A stretch of 34,638 nucleotides of DNA from Bacteroidales bacterium (lineage in GTDB: Bacteria; Bacteroidota; Bacteroidia; Bacteroidales; P3), in NCBI GenBank assembly GCA_017480525.1, contig JAFVAM010000001.1:1-34638 (forward strand), in the 5' to 3' direction. The notes under the pieces are model-generated. The model did no database searches and had not been told where the DNA came from. It saw only the letters and a program-made list of their open reading frames with translations. Positions within the stretch are counted from its first letter, which is position 1. The number at the start of each line of letters is the position of its first letter. Below are positions 7,988-15,104 of this stretch, in pieces. The translations under genes and the position numbers were made by a program.

Positions 7988-9424
7988 ATGATAGTAACAC
8001 TTGTAACCATTTTCATCATCGGGTATGCGTGCATAGCGCTCGAACACCCCTTGAAAATCAACAAAACGGCGACAGCCCTGCTCCTCGGAGTGCTGGTGTG
8101 GGCCGTGTACAACATCTTCAACCTTGTGTCGGGAGGCTACGTGAACATAGCCGAGATACACGAAGCGCTGGCCAGTCCGGACAACAAGCTAAGCCCGATT
8201 GAACTCTACCGCAACTTCGTTTCGTCCAGTCTGGTTGAGAACCTCGGCGAAACGGCCGAGATTGTCTTCTTCCTGTTGGGTGCCATGACAATCGTCACCC
8301 TCATCGAGGACTACCAGGGCTTTACCATCATCACCGACAAAATAACCACCACCAACAAGAAGAAGCTCCTGTGGGTCGTTTCGATAATGACCTTCTTTCT
8401 CTCGGCGCTGCTCGACAATATGACCACGGCCATTGTGATGGTGGCCCTGCTGCGCAAGCTCATATCCGACAAGAAAGAGCGGTGGCTCTTTGCGGGCATG
8501 GTCATCCTGGCTGCCAATGCAGGCGGCGCATGGAGCCCCATCGGCGACGTTACGACCATCATGCTGTGGATCAAAGGCCAGGTGACGACCGTCAACATCA
8601 TGGTGAAGACCCTTCTGCCAAGCCTGGTGTGCATGGTGGTGCCTGTCATCATTCTGGGCAGCATGCTCAAGGGCGACATCGTGCGCCCGGACGAGGAGCA
8701 CAGTGGCCTCGAGGTGGCGCCCTGGATGCGCCGGCTGGTGCTCATCATGGGCGTGTGCGGACTTGTCTTTGTACCTATATTCAAGAGCGTGACCCACCTG
8801 CCTCCCTACCTCGGCATGCTGCTCAGCCTCTCGGTGTTGTGGATCACCACAGAGATTTTGAGCCGCAAGCACTCCAAGGAGGGCCACACGCTGCCCACCG
8901 CAGTGAGCACGCTTGAGCATGTCGACGTGCCCACCATACTCTTCTTCCTTGGCATACTCATGGCCGTGGCCTGCCTCAAGGTGTCCGGCATCCTCGGCGG
9001 TCTGGCCAATGCGCTTGACGCCACGTTTATGGGCATCAAAGTGGGCGACGAGGCCGTGGGATTCTTCCTCATCGACATGGTGATCGGTGTGCTTTCGTCG
9101 ATAGTCGACAATGTGCCGCTGGTGGCCGCTGTGCAGGGCATGTATCCGCTGAACGACCCGTCGGCCATCGACTTCACTCCTGTCTTTGTGGCCAACCATC
9201 CCTTCTGGGAGTTCCTGGCCTACTGCGCCGGTACGGGCGGAAGCCTCCTCATCATCGGCTCGGCAGCCGGTGTGGCCGTGATGGGCATGGAGAAAATCGA
9301 CTTCATCTGGTACCTGAAGAAAATCTCGTGGCTGGCCCTGGCGGGCTATGTGGCCGGAGCCGTGGTGTTCATCGCCATGAACCTGCTGTTTGAACCCTAC
9401 GAGTGGTGGAGCACGATGGTGTGA
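7988..9424 (+). CDS. nhaD: NhaD-type Na+/H+ antiporter
   Basis: A 478-residue polytopic inner-membrane protein of the ion-transporter superfamily with many hydrophobic segments (I count about 11-12). Diagnostic stretches are IALEHPLKINKTATALLLGV at residues 16-35, LDNMTTAIVMVALLRKL, AANAGGAWSPIGDVTTIMLW, SSIVDNVPLVAA and CAGTGGSLLIIGSAAGVAVM. These match the paired DN/GG-type motifs of the NhaD family, which exports sodium in exchange for protons. The next gene starts on the last base of its stop codon (TGATG at 9422-9426), so the two are probably translated together. The 137 bases between yidC and this gene hold no convincing promoter or terminator. Confidence 0.92.
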   Translation: MIVTLVTIFIIGYACIALEHPLKINKTATALLLGVLVWAVYNIFNLVSGGYVNIAEIHEALASPDNKLSPIELYRNFVSSSLVENLGETAEIVFFLLGAMTIVTLIEDYQGFTIITDKITTTNKKKLLWVVSIMTFFLSALLDNMTTAIVMVALLRKLISDKKERWLFAGMVILAANAGGAWSPIGDVTTIMLWIKGQVTTVNIMVKTLLPSLVCMVVPVIILGSMLKGDIVRPDEEHSGLEVAPWMRRLVLIMGVCGLVFVPIFKSVTHLPPYLGMLLSLSVLWITTEILSRKHSKEGHTLPTAVSTLEHVDVPTILFFLGILMAVACLKVSGILGGLANALDATFMGIKVGDEAVGFFLIDMVIGVLSSIVDNVPLVAAVQGMYPLNDPSAIDFTPVFVANHPFWEFLAYCAGTGGSLLIIGSAAGVAVMGMEKIDFIWYLKKISWLALAGYVAGAVVFIAMNLLFEPYEWWSTMV

Positions 9425-10731
9425 TGAAGCAGCTCTGGCACGAATTCCTGCAACGCCCGTGGTGGCGGAAAGCGCTGGACATTGTCGTGGCGCTCTTCGC
9501 CGTGGCGGGCGCTGCCATCATCGGTGCCTGGAGCCTCTACCAGCTGGGAGTCACCAACAACAAGGGTGCGGTGGACAAGAACTACCGCTCGCTGATGGAG
9601 GTGGCGGAGATTGAGGATCTGAAGCATGCGCGGCTGACGCCGGAGCAGGTGGACAACGAGTGGGCGCTGCGCTATGCGCGGCTGTCGGCGCTGGCCCGCT
9701 ACTATCCCGTCAACGCACGCCTCATCCTCGTTGCCGCACAGCACAGCGACGACCCCCTGGCGGTGGACCGCATGATAGCGGCCGCGAAGGTGTACATGGA
9801 CAGCCTGCCGGAGCTCGACAACCTGGCCGACAGGCTCTGCGAGGAGTTGGAACGGGTGCCGCAGCAGCGCAACGGCAACGTCATCCCCTGGATGGCGGGG
9901 CCCGAATGGCAGGCCCTGAAGCAGGCCATCCAGCGCGACAGCGCCCTCATCATAGAGGCAGGACGCCTCTCCGGCGTGGAACCCCGCATGATTGTGGGCT
10001 GCCTCGTGGGCGAGCAGATCAGGCTCTTCAACTCCAAGCGCGAGATGTTCAAGAAATACCTCGGCCCGGTGAAGGTGCTGAGTGTGCAGAGCCAGTTCAG
10101 CTACGGCGTCAACGGCATCAAGGACTTCACGGCCAAGGCCGTGGAGGAGCATCTGCAGGACCCCACGTCGGAGTTCTACATGGGGCCGGCCTATGAGCAT
10201 CTGCTGGACTTCACCACCGAGGACCACGAGACGGAGCGCTACAACCGCCTGGTGGACTACCGCAACCATCTCTACAGCTATCTCTACACCGGGTGCATCC
10301 TGCACCAGACGATGCTGCAATGGCGCCGCGCGGGCTACGACATCAGCGACCGTCCGGACATCCTGTTCACGCTGTTCAACGTGGGCTTCGCACAGTCGGT
10401 GCCCAAGGCCAACCCTGTAGCCGGCGGCAGCCACATCACGGTAGGCGACGCGGAGTACACCTTCGGCGCCATAGGATTCGACTTCTACTACAGCGGCGAG
10501 CTGGCCGAGACATTCCCCTTCCAGCGCGAGCGCTTCACCAACAAGCAGACGCCCCTGACGGCGGAGGAGGTGGAGCGCATACAGCAGAGCATGAGCGACT
10601 GCAACCGCCCGGAACGCGGACTGGAATACCGCAACAGCAACGCCTCCTCCCCCACCCTGCCACAGGAGGAACCCGACCCTTTCGGGGTGAACCACGAGAA
10701 AACCATCCCTGTGGAACACACGGCACAATAA
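9424..10731 (+). CDS. Membrane-anchored protein of unknown function with lysozyme-like motifs
   Basis: A 435-residue protein with one N-terminal membrane segment (about 18-36) and the rest probably periplasmic. The region about 170-380 is rich in conserved-looking motifs: LSGVEPRMIVGCLVGEQIRL (Glu197), then QFSYGVNGIK (Tyr227, Gly228), then HTMLQW-like, YDISDRPDILFTLFNVGFAQ, NPVAGGSHI and FYYSGELAETFPF. A Glu within a helix followed by an SxG..xI-type turn recalls lysozyme-like transglycosylases, and DUF1402 came to mind; neither is certain. The C-terminal 60 residues look disordered. The ATG at 9424 overlaps the nhaD stop, which favours this start over an in-frame ATG at 9403. Coupling to NhaD is seen in the sequence; a shared role is only inferred. 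Confidence 0.7.
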   Translation: MKQLWHEFLQRPWWRKALDIVVALFAVAGAAIIGAWSLYQLGVTNNKGAVDKNYRSLMEVAEIEDLKHARLTPEQVDNEWALRYARLSALARYYPVNARLILVAAQHSDDPLAVDRMIAAAKVYMDSLPELDNLADRLCEELERVPQQRNGNVIPWMAGPEWQALKQAIQRDSALIIEAGRLSGVEPRMIVGCLVGEQIRLFNSKREMFKKYLGPVKVLSVQSQFSYGVNGIKDFTAKAVEEHLQDPTSEFYMGPAYEHLLDFTTEDHETERYNRLVDYRNHLYSYLYTGCILHQTMLQWRRAGYDISDRPDILFTLFNVGFAQSVPKANPVAGGSHITVGDAEYTFGAIGFDFYYSGELAETFPFQRERFTNKQTPLTAEEVERIQQSMSDCNRPERGLEYRNSNASSPTLPQEEPDPFGVNHEKTIPVEHTAQ

Positions 10732-10784
10732 AATAAGAAAATTCACGTTACCTTACAAATTTAAAAACCAAAAAAACAAAAAAA

Positions 10785-11666
10785 ATGAAAATGTTTCGCA
10801 AAATCATGATGGCCATGTTCGCCATTGCAGCCCTCGGCATGACCGCGGCCTGCGAAAAGGAATCAGACGACAACAACGGCAGCGGCGTCGTTGAAGGCAC
10901 CATTGTGGGCCACTGGACGGTGGACCGCGTCACCCTCGACGGCGAATACTGGAACCCGACGGGTACCGACATGGAGACCTACATCTTCATCGAGGCTGAC
11001 GGCACCGGCTCCTTCACCTTCCAGAAGAACACCGGCAACTTCACATGGAGCCTCGACGGCACCGCTCTGTCGCTCCAGTTCGAGGGCGTCAACGGCAGCT
11101 ACGAATACACCGTCACCGAGCTGACCGACACCACGGCCTTCATCGTCGGCGACATCATCCCCGTTGTCAACATTTCAGGAGCTGTGAAGATGCACATGGT
11201 CAAGGCCGGAACGAACCCTGGCGGCGAGAACCCCGGAGGTGAGAACCCCGGCGGCGAAAATCCCGGCGGTGAGGATCCCGGCGATGAGCCTGGCGGCGAC
11301 CCCGCTGAGTTCCCCGGCGGCACCAACTGGGCCTACTCCGAAACAGTCACCCTGCCCAACATCCCCATGCCCATCGCCATCAATGCCACCCTCACTTTTG
11401 TCGCCACCGGCAACAATGGCAACCTGACGGTGAACGTGCCCGGTATCATCAGCGAGAACGCCGACTTCACCTACACCTACAGCGCCACGACACAGGAAGG
11501 TCTGGCCACCGGCAATATGTTCAACTCCCCCAACGTGGAGATTGCCTTCCGCTACAACAGCACCGACGATGTCATGACCGTCGTGCTTCCCGAAGAGGTG
11601 GCCTCGCGCTTCAGCGCCCTGTCGTCCGACATTCCCACACAGATTGACTTTGTCCGCGCCGACTGA
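10785..11666 (+). CDS. Lipoprotein with lipocalin-like N-terminal domain and PGGEN repeat linker
   Basis: A 293-residue putative lipoprotein. The signal peptide (MKMFRKIMMAMFAIAALGM) leads to a cysteine at residue 23 followed by EKES. Residues about 38-138 read as a small beta-barrel of the lipocalin-like type common in Bacteroidota (VGHWTVDRVTLDGEYW, GSFTFQKNTGNFTWSLDG). Residues 144-170 are a (PGGEN)n linker. Residues about 178-293 are a second beta-rich domain (TNWAYSETVTLPNIPMPI, ending in IDFVRAD). The function is unknown; the two-domain layout suggests a surface or periplasmic binding protein. It is the last gene of this plus-strand block. The GC-rich hairpin at 11691-11733 follows but lacks a U-run on this strand. 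Confidence 0.82.
   Translation: MKMFRKIMMAMFAIAALGMTAACEKESDDNNGSGVVEGTIVGHWTVDRVTLDGEYWNPTGTDMETYIFIEADGTGSFTFQKNTGNFTWSLDGTALSLQFEGVNGSYEYTVTELTDTTAFIVGDIIPVVNISGAVKMHMVKAGTNPGGENPGGENPGGENPGGEDPGDEPGGDPAEFPGGTNWAYSETVTLPNIPMPIAINATLTFVATGNNGNLTVNVPGIISENADFTYTYSATTQEGLATGNMFNSPNVEIAFRYNSTDDVMTVVLPEEVASRFSALSSDIPTQIDFVRAD
11214..11294 (+). repeat. Tandem 15-base coding repeat (PGGEN linker)
   Basis: Four to five imperfect 15-base units encode NPGGE repeats, ending in DPGDEPGGD. The wobble positions differ between units (ggc/gga/ggt), so the repeat is not freshly expanded. Pro/Gly/Glu repeats of this kind act as flexible linkers in surface lipoproteins. Confidence 0.85.
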
Positions 11667-11680
11667 ACAGATTGAGCGCT

Positions 11681-11733
11681 AAAAAAACAAGAGACAGCCG
11701 CCGCAGCCGTGAAAGGTCTGCGGCGGCTGTCTC
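11681..11733 (-). terminator. Strong intrinsic terminator of the GntR/ABC operon
   Basis: A perfect 16-base-pair stem (11691-11706 with 11718-11733, arm GAGACAGCCGCCGCAG) with an 11-base loop. On the minus strand it is followed by TTGTTTTTTT (11690-11681), the expected U-run, so it best serves the leftward operon. The plus strand has only ATTTC after the stem but could be weakly bidirectional for the lipoprotein gene. Confidence 0.85.
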
Positions 11734-11740
11734 ATTTCAA

Positions 11741-11900
11741 AAGACCGGCCTGCCTCGTTGTGGTGGAGAGGACGGCGACGCCAGGAGTCGGTGAGGACAG
11801 CAGCCTGCGAAGCGGGGTGGCAGTCCTCGTCGGCACAGAGCGCGCCGCGCGCTACGGTGAGCTGTGCATGGAGATGGGTCTTTGCATTGCGGCCGGTCTT
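11741..11900 (-). ncRNA. Candidate structured RNA / 3'-UTR element after the GntR gene
   Basis: This noncoding stretch can fold into a closed multi-branch structure. The outer stem is 10 perfect pairs (AAGACCGGCC at 11741-11750 with GGCCGGTCTT at 11891-11900). One inner helix pairs GAGGAC (11793-11798) with GTCCTC (11823-11828). A second pairs 11833-11844 with 11848-11853 plus 11862-11867: 12 pairs around a CCG loop with an 8-base bulge. A small CGAC/GTCG hairpin lies at 11776-11790. On the minus strand the element begins at the GntR stop codon and ends a few bases before the terminator, so that strand is favoured. No known RNA family was recognised, and GC-rich sequence folds easily by chance. 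Confidence 0.35.
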
Positions 11901-12240
11901 ACAGTTGGCACAATTCGTCGGGTTTGATGCCGAGGAGCTTCATCTTCTGGCGGATGGCAGGGAGTTCATCCTCGAGGAACTCGCGACGCTGCCCGGCGAG
12001 GATGCGCTGCTTGGCGTCGGGGCTGACGAAGTAGCCCACGCCGCGGCGGTTGTAGATGATTTCTTCGCCCTGCAGGTGTTCGAAGGTGCGCATGACGGTG
12101 TTGGGGTTGACCCCCATGGCCGCAGCCACATCGCGCACGGAGGCCATGCGCTCGTCCTCGGCAGGGGTGCCGCCGAGAATCTGCTCCATCAGCCGGTCGG
12201 CGATTTGCAGGTATATCGGTTTTTGTTTTCTGAATTCCAT
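11899..12240 (-). CDS. GntR-family transcriptional regulator, YtrA-like
   Basis: A 113-residue regulator of the short YtrA type. The N-terminal winged helix-turn-helix spans about residues 8-72: PIYLQIADRLMEQIL, then MASVRDVAAAMGVNPNTVMRTFEHL, then GVGYFV. It is followed by a short helical dimerisation tail rather than a large ligand domain. YtrA-type regulators are usually encoded with ABC transporters and repress their own operon. Here the gene is the last of a seven-gene operon, and a palindrome matching YtrA-type operators sits at the promoter (17849-17874). The inducer cannot be read from the sequence; in the Bacillus relatives it is cell-wall-active antibiotic stress. Confidence 0.9.
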   Translation of the reverse strand: MEFRKQKPIYLQIADRLMEQILGGTPAEDERMASVRDVAAAMGVNPNTVMRTFEHLQGEEIIYNRRGVGYFVSPDAKQRILAGQRREFLEDELPAIRQKMKLLGIKPDELCQL

Positions 12241-12288
12241 TTTGCTGATGTTTTTTGTTAGCGGGGATTAGCGCAAACCGCCGTTTCA

Positions 12289-12996
12289 TTAAACCTTGCC
12301 TTTGTGACGATTGAAGGTGATGATGCGCATTTGGCGGCCCTGGGGGTCGGGGACGAGGCGGAAGCCGTGGTCGACGAGCCAGAGGCTGTCGCCTTCGCGG
12401 TCGTCGGCGAGGCGGCGGTACTCCACACGTAGATAGTAGGAGAGGCTGTCGGGTGTGGCCACAGGAATGCGATAGCTGGTGCGCAGATTGTCGACGATGT
12501 TGAAGGCGCACATGCAGTCGAGGGTATCGGAATCCTGCAGCCCGGCGAGGCGGGCGTGGTAGCGGACAGTGTCGGCCACGACGAGGAGCCGCAGGGGTTC
12601 GTAGGTGGTGTCGGCCACCAAGAGTCCGCGGTCGATGAGGAGCTGCAGCAGCGGGTTGAAGTCGTGGGGCCGCTCGGGTTCGCGGTTGCTGATGAAGATT
12701 TCGTATCTGGGCAGGAAGGCCTGCTTCACCTTGTCGATATAATACATGGTGGTGTCGAACGCGTCGATTCCGGATCGGGTGAAGTGCGTCAGGGTACAGG
12801 CCAGGTCGGGGATGGTGGTGCAATAGACCAGAGAGTCGCGTTGCATGTAGCCGTTGCACGACGGGAGATCGGGGAAGGAGGGGATGGAGGAGATGTTGAG
12901 CGTGTAGCGTCCGTCGTCGATGTCTATGTCCACGCCTTTGGGTGTGCAGCCAGCCATGGCGGCTGCCAGTACGATGATGAATGATATGCGTTTCAT
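12289..12996 (-). CDS. Putative lipoprotein of unknown function in the GntR/ABC operon
   Basis: A 235-residue protein with signal MKRISFIIVLAAA and lipobox MAGC (Cys17). The mature part shows mixed alpha/beta character with several stretches typical of a periplasmic domain: VDIDIDDGRYTLNISSIPSF, YEIFISNREPERPHD, VVADTVRYHARLAGLQDSD and YYLRVEYRRLADD. No family was recognised. It lies 25 bases after the membrane-subunit gene and 48 before the regulator, so it belongs to the operon by position. It could be an accessory or sensing lipoprotein of the transporter, which is inference only. Confidence 0.7.
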   Translation of the reverse strand: MKRISFIIVLAAAMAGCTPKGVDIDIDDGRYTLNISSIPSFPDLPSCNGYMQRDSLVYCTTIPDLACTLTHFTRSGIDAFDTTMYYIDKVKQAFLPRYEIFISNREPERPHDFNPLLQLLIDRGLLVADTTYEPLRLLVVADTVRYHARLAGLQDSDTLDCMCAFNIVDNLRTSYRIPVATPDSLSYYLRVEYRRLADDREGDSLWLVDHGFRLVPDPQGRQMRIITFNRHKGKV

Positions 12997-13021
12997 GACT
13001 TTAAAATTTGGACTTTACCCA

Positions 13022-13840
13022 TCAATACGGCATTTTTTTCAGTCGGCGCCAGGCGAGCCACGTGAAGAGGGCGAAGACGACGATGTTGACCACGGTGACG
13101 GTGCCGAGGAAACTGTTCATAAAGCCTTCACGCGTGGCACCTGCGAAGGAGTCGTAGAGCCACTCCACAAAGTCAGGCTTGTAGGCCAGCGACACGGTAA
13201 CGGGGATGGACACAATGGTAAGGACAAACTCGAGGGCATAGAGGATGAGGAAGGTATAGATGACCTTGTGCTTCTTGAAGAGGGTGGCGGCGAAGAGGAA
13301 GATGGCCGGAAAGGAGAGGCAGGATGTCCAGGAGGAGGTGGGGAGCAGCCAGGAATGGAAGCCGGGCATGGTGTCGTCGTCGAGGGGTATGGTGGTGACG
13401 AGGGGAAATCCGCCGCTGCCTTGCCAGAGCCACTCCCGGTAGGAGCCGGCGGGGAGGAGACGCAGGACGATGTCGAGCACCATGCTGCCCAGATAGACCA
13501 CCACGGGAGCCACAATGAAAGTGAAAAGCATCATGCTGAGAAACTTTTCGAGCTTCGAGGCCGGCAGCATGGCATAGTAGATGCCCTCGTTGCGGAGGTT
13601 CATCGTGCGGTAGAGGCGCGACGGCACCATCAGCGCCGCGAAGGAGGAGACCACCATGATCATTGCAACACGGTAGTCGGGGCCAATGACGGCGTCGCGA
13701 CTGACGACGAGCGTCAGCAGCCACACGGCAAAAGGCAGCGTCGCCAGCACAATCATCGTCGTGCCGAACATGGGCCAAAGGTTGCGGAAGTCCTTGTTGA
13801 CAACCTTGCAGAAACGGTTCCAGTCGAAAGTGTTGTTCAT
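13022..13840 (-). CDS. ABC-transporter membrane subunit-like protein
   Basis: A 272-residue integral membrane protein with about six hydrophobic segments: TTMIVLATLPFAVWLLTLVV near residues 27-46, AMIMVVSSFAALMV, MLFTFIVAPVVVYLGSMVL, FPAIFLFAATLF, FLILYALEFVLTIVSIPVTV and VVNIVVFALFTWLAW. A cytoplasmic N-terminus and the sequence YYAMLPASKLEKFLS after the second segment match the ABC-2-like permeases found beside YtrA-type regulators in Bacteroidota (the LPASxxEK motif is typical of such subunits). It starts 12 bases after the ATPase gene ends. It would form the channel of the transporter; the substrate is unknown. Confidence 0.8.
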   Translation of the reverse strand: MNNTFDWNRFCKVVNKDFRNLWPMFGTTMIVLATLPFAVWLLTLVVSRDAVIGPDYRVAMIMVVSSFAALMVPSRLYRTMNLRNEGIYYAMLPASKLEKFLSMMLFTFIVAPVVVYLGSMVLDIVLRLLPAGSYREWLWQGSGGFPLVTTIPLDDDTMPGFHSWLLPTSSWTSCLSFPAIFLFAATLFKKHKVIYTFLILYALEFVLTIVSIPVTVSLAYKPDFVEWLYDSFAGATREGFMNSFLGTVTVVNIVVFALFTWLAWRRLKKMPY

Positions 13841-13852
13841 ATCTATCGCTAT

Positions 13853-14677
13853 TTAAAAAAGTTCTTTGACGGTGTTTTTGTTGCGGAGGACGGCGTTGAA
13901 GAGGGCCTCGATGTTGAGTTGGCTCTCCTCGCCGGTGGTGTTGGGAACGACGTTGAGGAAGCCGCCGGGCTGCATCTCGCTGTAGAGGGCGTCGTCGCGC
14001 CGCTCGCCGCCATACTCGAAGAAGAGTTTCTGCTGGATGCGCTGCACACTGGCATCGAGGAGGACGCCGCTGTTGGAGAGGATGACGATGGGGTCGATGA
14101 GATTCTCCACATCCTTCACCTGGTGGGTGGAGATGATGATGGTGCAACGCTCGTCGGCGCGCTTGCTGAGGATGGAACGGAACTGGGCCTTGGAGGGGAT
14201 GTCGAGGCCGTTGGTGGGCTCGTCGAAGAGCACATAGTCGGTACCCAGCGCGAGGGTGGCGGCAATGAGGCTCTTCTTCTGCTGTCCGAAGCTCATCTCG
14301 CGGAAACGGCGGTCGGGTTCCACCTCCATCTCCTGCATGAGGTGGAGGAAGGTGCCCTGGGCGAAGGTGGGATAGAAGGGCAGAAGTTCGTCGACGAACT
14401 TCTGCGGCGTGGCGCCGTCGGGGAGCGACACCTCATCGGGGAGGAAGACGATGCGCTGCAGCATTTCGGGACAGCGGTCGTGGGTGGTGAATCCGTCGAG
14501 GGACACGGTACCCTTGTTGGGCCGCAGCAGGCCGCAGACAAGCTTGAGGAGGGTGGTCTTCCCCACCCCGTTCTCGCCCAGCAGGCCGTAGATGTTCCCT
14601 TCGGGGAACGAGAGGTTGATGTTCTTGAACACCGGTGACTTCTTGTAACTGAAATCGAGGTCCCTTATCTCTATCAT
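13853..14677 (-). CDS. ABC transporter ATP-binding protein
   Basis: A 274-residue ATPase with all sequence elements of the family. Walker A is GENGVGKTT at residues 34-42, the signature is SFGQQ at 129-133, Walker B is YVLFDEP at 148-154 with catalytic Glu153, and the H-loop is His185 in ISTHQ. The signature is a variant of the common LSGGQ. The last 70 residues form a C-terminal extension of the kind seen in drug- or peptide-export ATPases. It lies between YbjQ (13 bases upstream) and the membrane subunit (12 bases downstream). The start at 14677 was chosen because it begins the canonical MIEIRDL beta-strand; an upstream extension would read back through the YbjQ gene. Confidence 0.93.
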   Translation of the reverse strand: MIEIRDLDFSYKKSPVFKNINLSFPEGNIYGLLGENGVGKTTLLKLVCGLLRPNKGTVSLDGFTTHDRCPEMLQRIVFLPDEVSLPDGATPQKFVDELLPFYPTFAQGTFLHLMQEMEVEPDRRFREMSFGQQKKSLIAATLALGTDYVLFDEPTNGLDIPSKAQFRSILSKRADERCTIIISTHQVKDVENLIDPIVILSNSGVLLDASVQRIQQKLFFEYGGERRDDALYSEMQPGGFLNVVPNTTGEESQLNIEALFNAVLRNKNTVKELF

Positions 14678-14690
14678 CTCTTTGTGTTTT

Positions 14691-15005
14691 TTAGTGTTTG
14701 TACTTGATGGCGGTGCCGTAGACGAGTACCTCGGCGGCCTGAGCCATGATGGCGCTGGTGGTGTAGCGCAAACCGATGATGGCGTCGGCATCCATCTTCA
14801 CGGCCTGGTCGACCATGCGCTGGGTGGCCTGCTCGCGGGCACGTTCCATCATGCCGGTGTAGCTTTTCAGCTCGCCGCCCACAATGCTCTTCAGTCCCTG
14901 GCCGAGATCGCTGAACATGTTCTTGCTCTGGATGGTGCTGCCGGTGACAACACCCAATTCCTCGTAATTGCACCCCTGGAGGGTCTCTACTGATACAAGT
15001 TTCAT
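14691..15005 (-). CDS. YbjQ family (DUF74) protein
   Basis: A 104-residue cytoplasmic protein matching the YbjQ/UPF0145 family from end to end: VSVETLQGCNYEELGVVTGS at the start, IQSKNMFSDLGQGLKSIVGGEL in the middle, then YTGMMERAREQATQRMVDQA and ADAIIGLRYTTSAIM, closing with VYGTAIKY. Family members form a pentameric ring and have been called putative heavy-metal-binding proteins, but their role is unsettled. It lies 13 bases before the ABC ATPase gene and 99 after the outer-membrane gene. A second internal promoter in that 99-base gap was not found. Confidence 0.9.
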   Translation of the reverse strand: MKLVSVETLQGCNYEELGVVTGSTIQSKNMFSDLGQGLKSIVGGELKSYTGMMERAREQATQRMVDQAVKMDADAIIGLRYTTSAIMAQAAEVLVYGTAIKYKH

Positions 15006-15104
15006 AATCTTTTTCCTGTTTTTAATTGGTTTATGTTTGTATATTACTGCTTCTCTCGTTGCATTCCTGCGTTGAGTGTGCCACCGCGGACAGTGGGAAG
15101 ATGC

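Noticed and set aside
9403..9423. Earlier ATG for the protein after nhaD
   Set aside because: It would add seven residues overlapping nhaD, while the ATG at 9424 makes the usual TGATG junction.
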